Counted from the first letter of the stretch, positions 1 to 7,088 are shown. The stretch is 39,276 bases of DNA from Mycolicibacterium iranicum (GCF_001650495.1 NZ_LWCS01000047.1:1-39276), one strand, 5' to 3'. The notes: generated by a model from the letters alone, not told the origin. Numbers and translations are program-made.

Positions 1-1
1 G

Positions 2-310
2 ACCGGCCCCGTCGCGCCGCCCGCCCCGCCGCCGGCCGGCGCCCCCTACATCCCGCCGGTGCCCAACGCGAACTTCGGCAATACCGGTCAGTTCGACTTC
101 TTGCGCGACCTGTGGAACATGCGGAACTCGCCGGACTTCATGCAGACCGTCGGTCCGGGCGAGATGGACCCCTCGACATGGGTTCCGCCCACTCCCTACG
201 GCGATCCCGCCCTGGCTCCGCCACCCGCAGCGCCGGGCTCGCCCCCGGTTCCTGCGTCGGCCCCGCCGCCGATCTGGCCGCCGGTGCCCGTGCCCGCACC
301 TGTCCCGTAA
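2..310 (+). CDS. C-terminal end of a proline-rich protein (partial)
   Basis: Only the last 102 residues are in the window; the reading frame is open from base 2 and stops with TAA at 308-310. The visible part is very rich in proline and alanine at both ends, with a short less biased core around bases 59-160 containing aromatic residues (FDFLRDLWNM). Tails of this kind are common at the C-termini of exported mycobacterial envelope proteins, for example some Mce-family proteins. I do not recognise the core well enough to name a family. The next gene follows after 50 bases with its own promoter-like sequence. A GTG inside the frame at 59 is unlikely to be a real start because the proline-rich reading continues upstream of it. 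Confidence 0.6.
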   Translation, partial: TGPVAPPAPPPAGAPYIPPVPNANFGNTGQFDFLRDLWNMRNSPDFMQTVGPGEMDPSTWVPPTPYGDPALAPPPAAPGSPPVPASAPPPIWPPVPVPAPVP

Positions 311-348
311 GCGCCTCGTGTTGAACGGCGGTCTGCCCGTCGGCTAGC

Positions 349-360
349 TAGTCTCGCGAT
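349..360 (+). promoter_or_regulatory. Leaderless-type -10 element before fecB2
   Basis: TAGTCT at 349-354 fits the mycobacterial -10 pattern TANNNT and is followed by 6 bases and then the GTG start at 361, with no Shine-Dalgarno sequence. This is the usual layout of a leaderless transcript, in which transcription begins at the start codon. The assignment rests on pattern only. Confidence 0.45.
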
Positions 361-1311
361 GTGAGCAGCTCGGTGTCCCGCCGCCATTTTCTCGGGATCG
401 CGGCAGGCACCGCGGCGTTGCTGACCGCCTGTGCTCAGGACAAGCCCGGCGCGGTGGCCGACGACGGATCCGTGACCGTCACCCATGCGTTCGGCGAGAC
501 GCGGATCCCCGCGCCCCCCACCAAGGTCGTCAGCGCCGGCCTGACCGACGCCGACGACCTGCTCGCCCTCGGCGTCGTCCCGATCGCGGTGACGGACTGG
601 TTCGGCGCCGAGCCGTTCGGGGTGTGGCCGTGGGCGCAACCCAAACTCGGCGGCGCGCAACCCCTCGTGCTGTCGCTGGCCGATGGCATCCAGATCGACC
701 AGATCACGGCACTGGCACCCGACCTGATCGTCGCCACCGACGCCGGCCTCGACGAGGAGACGTACAACCGGCTGACCACCATCGCACCGACCATCGCCCA
801 GACCGGCCGGGCCGCGTTCTTCGAACCGTGGCGCGATCAGGCGAGCTCCATCGGCCAGGCCGTGTTCCGCCACGACGACATGCAGAAGCTCGTCGCCGAC
901 ATCGACGCCGAGTTCACCGCGGTCAAGGACGCGAATCCCCAGTTCACCGGCAAGAAGGCGCTGCTGCTGGCAGGCACCTTGTTCGAGGACAGCGTGCAGG
1001 TCACCGGACCGGCCTGGCGCCACGAGTTCCTGACACAAATGGGCCTGACCGTCATCGAGACCGAGGACTTGATCCCGCGCGACCGGATCGCCGACGTACT
1101 GGACGAGGCCGACGTGCTGATCTGGACCACCGAGAACGACGCCGAACAGTCCGCGCTGCTCGCCGACCCGACCATCGCTGCCCTGCGCGCCCCGCAGCGC
1201 CACGTGTTCACCGGCAAAGAGCTCACCGGCGCCATCGCCTACGCCTCCACGCTGTCGTATCCGGTGGTCGCCGACCGGCTACCACCGATGCTGGCCGCAG
1301 CCCTGAACTGA
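361..1311 (+). CDS. fecB2: Iron-siderophore ABC transporter substrate-binding lipoprotein, FecB2-like
   Basis: This 316-residue protein binds ferric siderophore or haem-type ligands outside the membrane and belongs to the FecB/BtuF (periplasmic binding protein 2) superfamily. The N-terminus has a twin-arginine-like motif (SRRHFLG) followed by a hydrophobic run and a lipobox (LTAC), so it is probably a Tat-exported lipoprotein with the lipidated Cys at residue 24. The body shows the family layout: VVSAGLTDADDLLALGVVPIAVTDW, then an ITALAPDLIVATD segment and a C-terminal half with repeated alpha/beta units. Position before kipI/kipA matches Rv0265c (fecB2) of M. tuberculosis. No permease or ATPase gene is adjacent, so it must use a transporter encoded elsewhere. 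The GTG start is supported by the leaderless -10 element. Confidence 0.85.
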   Translation: MSSSVSRRHFLGIAAGTAALLTACAQDKPGAVADDGSVTVTHAFGETRIPAPPTKVVSAGLTDADDLLALGVVPIAVTDWFGAEPFGVWPWAQPKLGGAQPLVLSLADGIQIDQITALAPDLIVATDAGLDEETYNRLTTIAPTIAQTGRAAFFEPWRDQASSIGQAVFRHDDMQKLVADIDAEFTAVKDANPQFTGKKALLLAGTLFEDSVQVTGPAWRHEFLTQMGLTVIETEDLIPRDRIADVLDEADVLIWTTENDAEQSALLADPTIAALRAPQRHVFTGKELTGAIAYASTLSYPVVADRLPPMLAAALN

Positions 1312-1325
1312 GGTCTAATTAGTCG

Positions 1326-2012
1326 GTGACTGACCCGACCGTCGATCAGAACGTCTCCTTCGCCCGCGTGGGGTCGGCCTACTATCCAGTGCTCGTCGCC
1401 GTGTTCACCGCGCTGGTGATCATCTCCAACCTCACCGCGACAAAGGGCGTCGAGTTCGGGCCGATCATCACCGACGGCGGCTTCATCGTCTTCCCGCTGA
1501 CCTACGTGATCGGCGACGTCCTCTCCGAGGTGTACGGGTTCAAGGCCGCCAGGCGAGCCATCTACACCGGCTTCGCGATGAACATCCTTGCCGCCCTTGC
1601 ACTCTGGGTGACGATCTATCTGCCCGCCGCGGACTTCTACGAAAACCAGGAACACTTCGAGAACATCGCGCACTCCTACACGGGTCTGATCATCGCCGGG
1701 CTGGCCGGGTTCATCGTCGGGCAGACGCTGAACGCGTGGTCGCTGGTGCTGATCAAGGAGCGGACCAAAGAGAAGCACCTGTGGGCTCGCCTGGTGGGGT
1801 CGACCTTCGTCGGACAATTAGGCGACACCGTCGTGTTCTGCGCGATCGCGGCCGGCGTCATCGGCATCACATCGTTCGGCGACTTCGTCATCTACACCGC
1901 CCAGGGATGGCTGTACAAGACGGTCGTCGAGGTGGCCTTGCTCCCGATCACCTACCGGGTGATCGCCTTCATCAAGCACCGCGAACCGACCTACCAACCG
2001 GTCGCCGTCTGA
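1326..2012 (+). CDS. yhhQ: YhhQ/VUT-family integral membrane transporter (queuosine-precursor type)
   Basis: A 228-residue polytopic membrane protein of the YhhQ (VUT, DUF165) family, whose studied members import queuosine precursors such as preQ0/preQ1. About six hydrophobic segments are visible, beginning with YYPVLVAVFTALVIISNL and including the family signature around VFPLTYVIGDVLSEVYGF near residue 60 and an FVGQLGDTVVFC segment near residue 165. It starts with GTG only 14 bases after fecB2, with a TA-rich TCTAATTA just upstream and no clear ribosome binding site, so it may be read through from fecB2 or have its own leaderless start. No queuosine biosynthesis gene lies in the window, so the substrate is inferred from the family only. 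Confidence 0.85.
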   Translation: MTDPTVDQNVSFARVGSAYYPVLVAVFTALVIISNLTATKGVEFGPIITDGGFIVFPLTYVIGDVLSEVYGFKAARRAIYTGFAMNILAALALWVTIYLPAADFYENQEHFENIAHSYTGLIIAGLAGFIVGQTLNAWSLVLIKERTKEKHLWARLVGSTFVGQLGDTVVFCAIAAGVIGITSFGDFVIYTAQGWLYKTVVEVALLPITYRVIAFIKHREPTYQPVAV

Positions 2013-2106
2013 ACCTTCCCGGCGAGATTTTGAGCCGTCCCTAAGGGCGCTCTGGCAAGGCTCACAGAGCTTCGCCGAGGGAGGAGACTTCGAAACTACT
2101 CAGCGG

Positions 2107-2118
2107 TAGCTTTGGCAG
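2107..2118 (+). promoter_or_regulatory. Leaderless-type -10 element before kipI
   Basis: TAGCTT at 2107-2112 is followed by six bases and the ATG at 2119. No Shine-Dalgarno sequence sits immediately before the start. A purine-rich GAGGGAGGAG at 2078-2087 lies too far upstream to serve this start. Confidence 0.45.
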
Positions 2119-2799
2119 ATGAGCGCGACTGCGGATGAGTTGGACACAGTGCGCACCGGCGGCGTACGACAGATTCTCGATTACGGGGATCGGGCGCTTC
2201 TGCTCGAATTCGACAGCAGCGCAGAAGTACTGGCGTGGACGAACGCCGTGCGCGCGGCCGAGCTGCCCGGCGTGGTGGACATCGTGCCTGCCGCCCGGAC
2301 GATCCTGGTGAAGCTGGAGGGCACCCGCTACCAGGCGCCGACCCGGCAGCGCCTCGGCGGCGTGCGGTTGTCCGAGGAAGCGGTCGCCGAATCCGCGAGT
2401 CCGTCGGAAGCCGACGTCGTCATCGACGTCACCTACGACGGAGACGACCTCGACGAGGTGGCCCGGCTGACCGGGCTGAGCACCGCCGAGGTCGTCGCAG
2501 CCCACACCGGGAAGCTGTGGCGCGTCGGATTCAGCGGTTTCGCACCGGGTTTCGGATACCTGGTCGGCGGAGACGAGCGCCTGGTCGTCCCGCGCCGATC
2601 CGAACCGCGCACCAAGGTTCCTGTCGGCGCCGTCGGCCTGGCCGGCGAGTTCAGCGGCATCTACCCGCGTGAATCCCCCGGCGGCTGGCAACTGATCGGC
2701 CACACCTCGGCGGTGCTGTGGGACGTCGACCGCGACCCGCCGGCGCTGCTGACACCGGGAATGTGGGTGCGATTCGAGGCTGCGGGAGCGACGTCATGA
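2119..2799 (+). CDS. pxpB: 5-oxoprolinase subunit B / KipI-family protein (allophanate hydrolase subunit 1 domain)
   Basis: This 226-residue protein carries the carboxyltransferase subdomain C/D fold of the KipI/PxpB family (Pfam AHS1). The family signature is clear around residues 133-150 (WRVGFSGFAPGFGYL), followed by the VPRRSEPRTKVPVGAVGLAG segment and PGGWQLIGHT near the end. In bacteria PxpB works with PxpC (and PxpA) to open 5-oxoproline; the Bacillus homologue KipI inhibits a sporulation kinase. It corresponds to Rv0264c. Its stop overlaps the start of the next gene by the ATGA arrangement, so the two subunits are translationally coupled. No pxpA (LamB/YcsF) gene is visible in the window. 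Confidence 0.88.
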   Translation: MSATADELDTVRTGGVRQILDYGDRALLLEFDSSAEVLAWTNAVRAAELPGVVDIVPAARTILVKLEGTRYQAPTRQRLGGVRLSEEAVAESASPSEADVVIDVTYDGDDLDEVARLTGLSTAEVVAAHTGKLWRVGFSGFAPGFGYLVGGDERLVVPRRSEPRTKVPVGAVGLAGEFSGIYPRESPGGWQLIGHTSAVLWDVDRDPPALLTPGMWVRFEAAGATS

Positions 2800-3692
2800 G
2801 CGCAGTGACGCTGGAGGTGTTGCAGACCGGGCCGCTCGCCCTCGTCGAAGATCTCGGCCGGGCAGGGCTCTCCCACCTCGGCGTGACGCGCTCGGGTGCG
2901 GCCGACCGCCGCGCCCACACCCTGGCCAACCGCCTTGTCGCCAATCCCGACGACCGCGCCACCGTCGAGATCACGCTCGGCGGCTTCACCGCCCGGGTCC
3001 ACGGCGGAAACGGCGAGGGCATCGCGATTGCCGTCACCGGCGCCGACACCGACCCGGCAGTAAACGGAGTCCCGTTCGGCACCAACAGCATTCACCACGC
3101 CCACGATGGCGAGGTGATCTCGCTCGGGCCGCCGAGGTCGGGGCTGCGCTCCTATCTCGCGGTACGCGGCGGCATCGACGTCGAGCCGGTGCTCGGGTCG
3201 CGCAGCTACGACGTGATGTCCTCCATCGGGCCTCTGCCGCTGCGGCGCGGCGACGTCCTGCCCGTCGGCCTGCACACCGACGACTTCCCCGAGCTGGACC
3301 AGGCGCCGGTGGCCGCGATCGTCGACGCGCCGCTCGAGCTCAAGGTCGTACCCGGCCCCCGCGACGACTGGTTCATCGACCCCGAAGTGCTGATCCGCAC
3401 CAACTGGCAGGTCACCAACCGCAGCGACCGCGTCGGCATACGCCTGGTCGGCATGCCACTGGAGTACCGCTGGCTCGACCGCCAGTTACCCAGCGAAGGT
3501 GCCACCCGGGGCGCGATCCAGGTCCCCCCCAACGGATTCCCGGTGATCCTGGGCCCCGACCATCCCGTGACCGGCGGCTACCCCGTCATCGGTGTGGTCA
3601 TTGACGACGAGGTCGACAAGATCGCGCAGGCCCGGCCGGGCCAGACGGTCAGATTGCACTGGTCGCGGCCGAGACGCCCGTTCGAGGACTAA
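2796..3692 (+). CDS. pxpC: 5-oxoprolinase subunit C / KipA-family protein (allophanate hydrolase subunit 2 domain)
   Basis: This is the 298-residue partner of the preceding KipI-type subunit (family Pfam AHS2, PxpC/KipA; Rv0263c in M. tuberculosis). Recognisable parts are LALVEDLGRAGLSHLGVTRSGAADRRA near the start, the NRLVANPDDRATVEITLGG segment, RSYLAVRGGIDVEPVLGSRS in the middle and the GPDHPVTGGYPVIGVV segment near residue 260. I chose the ATG at 2796 because it overlaps the kipI stop codon (ATGA). The reading frame is open further upstream, but that extra sequence lies inside kipI. The pair forms the catalytic or regulatory complex with PxpB. Confidence 0.9.
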   Translation: MSAVTLEVLQTGPLALVEDLGRAGLSHLGVTRSGAADRRAHTLANRLVANPDDRATVEITLGGFTARVHGGNGEGIAIAVTGADTDPAVNGVPFGTNSIHHAHDGEVISLGPPRSGLRSYLAVRGGIDVEPVLGSRSYDVMSSIGPLPLRRGDVLPVGLHTDDFPELDQAPVAAIVDAPLELKVVPGPRDDWFIDPEVLIRTNWQVTNRSDRVGIRLVGMPLEYRWLDRQLPSEGATRGAIQVPPNGFPVILGPDHPVTGGYPVIGVVIDDEVDKIAQARPGQTVRLHWSRPRRPFED

Positions 3693-3712
3693 CGAGTTTT
3701 CACGAACGCTGG

Positions 3713-3724
3713 TAGACACAGGGT
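3713..3724 (+). promoter_or_regulatory. Leaderless-type -10 element before aac
   Basis: TAGACA at 3713-3718 is followed by six bases and GTG at 3725. The same hexamer with the same spacing precedes nnaR at 4376. The last position departs from TANNNT, so this call is weaker than the others. Confidence 0.35.
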
Positions 3725-4267
3725 GTGCGCGCACGACTCGTTCACACCTCCGATCTCGACGACGAGACGCGCGACGATGCGCGCCGGATGGTCATCGACG
3801 CGTTCGACGGTGACTTCGCCGACGACGACTGGGAGCACGCCCTCGGCGGGATGCACGCGCTGATCTGTCAGCGCGGCGAGGTGATCGGACACGCGGCCGT
3901 CGTCCAACGCAGGCTCTACTACGGGGACGTCGCATTGCGCTGCGGCTACGTCGAGGCAGTCGCTGTCGCCCAGGACCACCGCGGACAAGGCCTGGGCGGG
4001 GTTCTGATGGACGCCGTCGAGCAGGTGGTGCGCGGCGGCTACCACCTGGGCGCGCTGGGCGCCAGCGAGCTCGGCGAGCCGCTCTACACGAGCCGCGGCT
4101 GGATCCAGTGGAAGGGACCGACGTCGGTGCTGGCACCCGGCGGACGGGTTCCGACGCCCGATGACGACGGCTGTGTGTTTGTGCTGGTGGGCGACCTACC
4201 TGCGCAGGTGACGCTGGACCCGACGGCCGCGATCGCCTGCGATTGGCGCAACGGCGATGTGTGGTGA
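3725..4267 (+). CDS. aac: Aminoglycoside 2'-N-acetyltransferase family protein (GNAT fold)
   Basis: This 180-residue GNAT acetyltransferase is close in length and layout to the chromosomal AAC(2')-I enzymes of mycobacteria (Rv0262c, about 181 residues). The acetyl-CoA loop is visible as DHRGQGLGGVLMDAVEQ (the R/Q-x-x-G-x-G/A motif) near residues 87-104, preceded by YVEAVAVAQ, and followed by ASELGEPLYTSRGWIQWKG, typical of this subfamily. Members transfer an acetyl group to the 2' amine of some aminoglycosides; the natural role in mycobacteria is not settled. GTG at 3725 is used; another GTG at 3723 is out of frame. In M. tuberculosis and M. smegmatis a nitrite transporter (narK3) lies between this gene and the next; here it is missing. 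Confidence 0.88.
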   Translation: MRARLVHTSDLDDETRDDARRMVIDAFDGDFADDDWEHALGGMHALICQRGEVIGHAAVVQRRLYYGDVALRCGYVEAVAVAQDHRGQGLGGVLMDAVEQVVRGGYHLGALGASELGEPLYTSRGWIQWKGPTSVLAPGGRVPTPDDDGCVFVLVGDLPAQVTLDPTAAIACDWRNGDVW

Positions 4268-4293
4268 TCCGACCTCACAGTCGGACCCAGCCC

Positions 4294-4315
4294 GCGGTGA
4301 ACGGAATTTCACCGC
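4294..4315. promoter_or_regulatory. Perfect inverted repeat between aac and nnaR
   Basis: GCGGTGAA at 4294-4301 is mirrored exactly by TTCACCGC at 4308-4315 with six bases between. It lies 27 bases after the aac stop and about 75 bases before the nnaR start. There is no run of T after it, so it is a poor intrinsic terminator and more likely an operator. Its centre (GTGAA, one base, GGA, three bases, TCAC) recurs upstream of nirB at 9692-9707. Confidence 0.5.
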
Positions 4316-4375
4316 TTGAGCGGGGGTGACACAGCCGCGCAACGGCTGCTTAACCATGCCGAAACACGGCCTGCA

Positions 4376-4387
4376 TAGACATTGGGC
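4376..4387 (+). promoter_or_regulatory. Leaderless-type -10 element before nnaR
   Basis: TAGACA at 4376-4381, six bases, then ATG at 4388. It favours the ATG over an in-frame TTG at 4382, which would overlap the promoter spacer. Confidence 0.4.
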
Positions 4388-5530
4388 ATGAGTGAGCCGG
4401 ACTGGGCGCCGCTCACCGGATTCCGGGTTGCGGTCACTTCCGCGCGGCGCGCTGACGAACTGAGTGCGCTGCTGCGTCGCCGCGGCGCGACGGTTACCAG
4501 CGCCGCAGCGATCGAGATGGTGCCGCTGCCCGACGACGACGAGCTACGCGAGCGCACGCACTCCCTGATCGACACCCCTCCGGACATCGTCATCGCCACG
4601 ACCGGCATCGGCTTTCGCGGGTGGATCGCTGCCGCCGACGGCTGGGGCATGGCGACCGAACTCACCGCCGCCCTGAGCGAGGCCCGGATCGTCTCCCGCG
4701 GCCCCAAAGCCACCGGGGCGCTGCGCGCGGCGGGGCTGCCAGAGGAGTGGTCGCCGGAATCCGAATCCTCCCGCGAGGTGTTGCAGTACCTCGTCGAGGG
4801 AGGTATCGGCGGAACCCGCATCGCGGTCCAACTGCACGGTGCCACTGCAGACTGGGACCCGTTCCCGGAGTTTCTCGACGAATTGCGTTCCGCAGGAGCT
4901 GAAGTCGTCCCGATCCGGGTCTACCGCTGGCATCCGGCCCCGCGCAACGGCGAGTTCGACGCACTGGTCGCCGGTATCGCCGAAGAGAAGTTCGACGCCG
5001 TCAGCTTCACGTCGGCACCGGCCGTCGCCTCGGTGCTGCTGCGTGCCACAGAGATGGGCATCGAGGCAGAAGTGTTGTCGGCGTTGCGCAACGGCGTCCA
5101 CGCGATGTGCGTCGGGCCGGTCACCGCCCGGCCGCTGGTTCGGCTCGGTGTGCCGACGTCCGCGCCGGAACGAATGCGATTGGGGGCGTTGGCCCGTCAC
5201 ATCACCGACGAGCTACCACTGCTGCAGGCCCGCACCGTCCGGGTCGCCGGACACCTCCTGGAGATCCGCGGCAACTGCGTGCTCGTCGACGGCGCGGTGA
5301 AGGCACTGTCCCCCGCGGCGATGGCGACGATGCGCGCGCTGGCTTTACGGCCGGGCGCGGTGGTGTCGCGTACGGACCTGCTGCGGGCACTGCCGGGCTG
5401 CGGCACCGACACCCACGCCGTCGAAACGGCGGTGCTGCGGCTGCGAACTGCCCTGGGCGACAAGAAGATGGTCGCCACGGTCGTCAAACGCGGTTACCGG
5501 CTCCCGGTCGACGAGGCGTTCGCGTCATGA
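4388..5530 (+). CDS. nnaR: NnaR-type regulator: uroporphyrinogen-III synthase-like domain fused to a winged helix
   Basis: This 380-residue protein has two parts. Residues about 8-255 resemble uroporphyrinogen-III synthase (HemD): FRVAVTSARRADELSALLRRRGA at the start, IATTGIGFRGW, GPKATGALRAAGL, and SFTSAPAVASVLLRA in the second half. Residues about 275-375 form an OmpR-type winged helix (LEIRGNCVLVDGAVKALSPA... VSRTDLLRALPG... HAVETAVLRLRTALGD... TVVKRGYRLPV). This fusion is the hallmark of NnaR, the nitrate/nitrite assimilation regulator described in Streptomyces and M. smegmatis, where it acts with GlnR on nirBD and transporter genes; Rv0260c is the tuberculosis counterpart. It is translationally coupled (ATGA) to the chelatase gene, which fits a siroheme link. 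Whether the HemD-like part still has enzyme activity cannot be told from sequence. Confidence 0.88.
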   Translation: MSEPDWAPLTGFRVAVTSARRADELSALLRRRGATVTSAAAIEMVPLPDDDELRERTHSLIDTPPDIVIATTGIGFRGWIAAADGWGMATELTAALSEARIVSRGPKATGALRAAGLPEEWSPESESSREVLQYLVEGGIGGTRIAVQLHGATADWDPFPEFLDELRSAGAEVVPIRVYRWHPAPRNGEFDALVAGIAEEKFDAVSFTSAPAVASVLLRATEMGIEAEVLSALRNGVHAMCVGPVTARPLVRLGVPTSAPERMRLGALARHITDELPLLQARTVRVAGHLLEIRGNCVLVDGAVKALSPAAMATMRALALRPGAVVSRTDLLRALPGCGTDTHAVETAVLRLRTALGDKKMVATVVKRGYRLPVDEAFAS

Positions 5531-6243
5531 GCCTGCTCCTGGTGGCACACGGCACACGCAAGCAGAGCGGGGTGTCGCTGATCGGCGACATCGCCGCGCG
5601 GGTGTCCGCGGCGCTGGACCGTCCCGTCCGTGTCGCGTTCGTCGACGTCCTCGGCCCGACGCCGTCGGAGTTGTTGCGCGAGAGCCTGGACCGCCCGACT
5701 GTTCTGGTTCCCGCGTTCCTGTCGCGCGGGTACCACGTCAGCCGGGACATCCCCTCTCACGTCGCGCAGAGCGGACACCACGATGTCACCGTCACCCGCG
5801 CACTGGGTCCCGACCCTGCGCTGGTTCGCGTCCTGGTCGAGCGTCTGCTCGAAAGTGGCTGGCATCCCGATGATTCGGTGATCCTTGCCGCGGCGGGCAC
5901 ATCGGATCCGGCAGCGATGCGCGATCTGCACACCACCGCCACCTGGCTGTCTGCGACGATCGGCTCGCGCGTCGAGCTGGCGTTCGCCGCCACAGGCGAA
6001 CCCCGAATCGCAGACGCCGTGGCTACCGTTCGGCGCCGTGGCAGAAGAGTTGTCGTCGCCTCATACCTGCTGTCCGAAGGGCTTTTCCAGGACAGGCTGC
6101 GCCATAGCGGCGCCGACCTCGTCACCGACCCGCTGGGCACGCACCCAGGGGTGACGCGGTTGATCGCCACCCGATTCCAGCGCGCCTGCGCGGTGCTGAC
6201 CCCCTGGCGGCCGGTCGTCGCCGCGCTCTCGGCGAAAGGCTAA
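5527..6243 (+). CDS. CbiX-type sirohydrochlorin chelatase
   Basis: A 238-residue chelatase of the CbiX/SirB family, which inserts a metal into sirohydrochlorin; with nirBD close by the likely metal is iron, giving siroheme for nitrite reductase. Two CbiX half-domains are seen: the first begins LLLVAHGTRKQSG with the catalytic His at residue 8, then VAFVDVLGPTP and VLVPAFLSRGYHVSRDIP with a second metal-binding His near residue 78. The second half begins VILAAAGTSDP, where the usual HGS-type motif has become AAGTS, so metal binding probably relies on the first half. It matches Rv0259c. The ATG at 5527 overlaps the nnaR stop. Its own stop overlaps the convergent fdxA stop by four bases. Confidence 0.85.
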   Translation: MSLLLVAHGTRKQSGVSLIGDIAARVSAALDRPVRVAFVDVLGPTPSELLRESLDRPTVLVPAFLSRGYHVSRDIPSHVAQSGHHDVTVTRALGPDPALVRVLVERLLESGWHPDDSVILAAAGTSDPAAMRDLHTTATWLSATIGSRVELAFAATGEPRIADAVATVRRRGRRVVVASYLLSEGLFQDRLRHSGADLVTDPLGTHPGVTRLIATRFQRACAVLTPWRPVVAALSAKG

Positions 6244-6593
6244 GGGTGCGGCTTCTCTGATGCGGGCAGGGACGCCACCAGCGGAGTGTCCACCCCTACG
6301 CGGCCGACCTTCAGTGCCCCGCCCGGATCGCCGAGCGGCTCGTCGCGGCCCGGCAGTGTGAGGCTGAAGAACTCGGCATTGTCGGCCATGAACGCCAGCT
6401 CCTCGTCGGGCAGATCGGTCTCGTAGTAGATCGCGTCCATCCGGCAGGCGATGCGGCACGCGCCGCAGTCCACACACTCATTGGGGTTGATGTACATCGC
6501 GCGGTCGCCCTCGTAGATGCAGTCCGCAGGGCACTCCGCCACACAGGACTTGTCGACGATGTCCACGCACGCGCTACCGATCACGTAGGTCAT
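6240..6593 (-). CDS. fdxA: Seven-iron ferredoxin FdxA
   Basis: A 117-residue ferredoxin of the actinobacterial FdxA type. The N-terminal 60 residues hold the cluster ligands: Cys9, Cys17, Cys21, Cys25 and then Cys40, Cys43, Cys46 and Cys50, the pattern of a [3Fe-4S] plus [4Fe-4S] ferredoxin. The C-terminal half (FMADNAEFFSLTLPGRDEP, VGVDTPLVASLP) is the tail typical of this family and makes it longer than a minimal ferredoxin. It resembles Rv2007c of M. tuberculosis, a DosR regulon member. The ATG at 6593 is chosen because MTYVIGS is the conserved start; the frame extends upstream through unrelated sequence. It could donate electrons to redox enzymes in low oxygen; a link with NirBD is only positional. 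Confidence 0.9.
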   Translation of the reverse strand: MTYVIGSACVDIVDKSCVAECPADCIYEGDRAMYINPNECVDCGACRIACRMDAIYYETDLPDEELAFMADNAEFFSLTLPGRDEPLGDPGGALKVGRVGVDTPLVASLPASEKPHP

Positions 6594-6600
6594 GCCGTTC

Positions 6601-6606
6601 ACCGTA
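6601..6606 (-). promoter_or_regulatory. -10 element of a leaderless fdxA promoter
   Basis: Read on the minus strand, TACGGT lies seven bases before the ATG of fdxA with no ribosome binding site between. It fits TANNNT and sets the expected transcription start at about 6593. Confidence 0.45.
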
Positions 6607-6629
6607 GGAAATCTGGCGACCGTCCACAG

Positions 6630-6643
6630 GGGCCAAAAGTCCT
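6630..6643 (-). promoter_or_regulatory. DosR-like box upstream of fdxA
   Basis: On the minus strand this reads AGGACTTTTGGCCC and matches 11 of 14 positions of the dormancy-regulator core GGGACTWWAGTCCC. Its centre is about 43 bases upstream of the predicted leaderless start of fdxA, a normal activating position. M. tuberculosis fdxA is under DosR control, which supports the call. The second half-site is the weaker one. Confidence 0.45.
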
Positions 6644-6656
6644 CTCTTACCCTCTC

Positions 6657-6717
6657 GCCGAAACTGCATTCCATGCGGCATTTTGCGTGAAATGACCGCG
6701 TGGAATGCAGTTTCGGC
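6657..6717. repeat. Long near-perfect inverted repeat (hairpin) between nirD and fdxA
   Basis: The 22-base arm at 6657-6678 pairs with 6696-6717 with one mismatch (GCCGAAACTGCATTCC against its mirror), and the stem continues inward through CATTT (6679-6683) and AAATG (6690-6694) with one bulged base. This gives about 27 base pairs closed by a 6-base loop. It lies 7 bases after the nirD stop on the minus strand, so it could end the nirBD transcript. There is no T-run, and the stem is far longer than a typical terminator, so a small palindromic repeat element is also possible. Confidence 0.75.
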
Positions 6718-6723
6718 GGGGGG

Positions 6724-7083
6724 TCAGGAGCCGACTTGGACGTGGCCGTCGGGGGTGATCCGCGTGGCGTACACGGGCAGGCCGTGGTCGGGGTTGTCAA
6801 GGCAGCTGCCGTCGTCGAGCGCGAAGGCCTGCTTCTTGATCGGCGACTGCACCGTCGGGCGACCGGCACGGTCACCGACGATGCCTCGCGAGATCACGGC
6901 CGCACCGGAGAACGGGTCGATGTTGCCCACCGCATGCAGGGTGCCGTCGTCGAGCCGGAACAGGGCGGCCTGTTCGCCGTCGGGCAGCAGCACCCCGACC
7001 CCGCGGTTGGGGATCAGGAAGTCATAACGGCACGCGGTCGTCCACACCGTGGTTCCGCTGAGCGTTTCGTTGACTACGGTCAT
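6724..7083 (-). CDS. nirD: Nitrite reductase [NAD(P)H] small subunit NirD
   Basis: The 119-residue small subunit of assimilatory nitrite reductase has a Rieske-like fold without an iron-sulfur cluster: the Cys-x-His and Cys-x-x-His ligand pairs of true Rieske proteins are absent. Typical segments are CRYDFLIPNRGVGVLLPDGEQAALFRL, then NIDPFSGAAVISRGIVGD near residues 53-70 and LDNPDHGLPVYATRI near the end. The ATG at 7083 lies five bases downstream of the nirB stop, so the two subunits are in one operon. Together with NirB it reduces nitrite to ammonium in the cytoplasm. The frame extends upstream inside nirB, but MTVVNE is the natural start. Confidence 0.93.
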   Translation of the reverse strand: MTVVNETLSGTTVWTTACRYDFLIPNRGVGVLLPDGEQAALFRLDDGTLHAVGNIDPFSGAAVISRGIVGDRAGRPTVQSPIKKQAFALDDGSCLDNPDHGLPVYATRITPDGHVQVGS

Positions 7084-7088
7084 CGCGG

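Noticed and set aside
196..1203. Open frame of 335 residues on the minus strand across fecB2
   Set aside because: It is antisense to a clear gene, has the Arg/Gly/Asp-rich composition of a shadow frame in GC-rich DNA, and matches no family.
2049..2070. Weak inverted repeat GCTCTG/CAGAGC after the YhhQ-type gene as a terminator
   Set aside because: Six-base arms with a ten-base loop and no T-run give too little evidence.
4325..4355. GlnR box (GTNAC-N6-GNAAC) before nnaR
   Set aside because: GTGAC followed by GCGCAAC is present but spacing and second half do not fit the consensus well enough.
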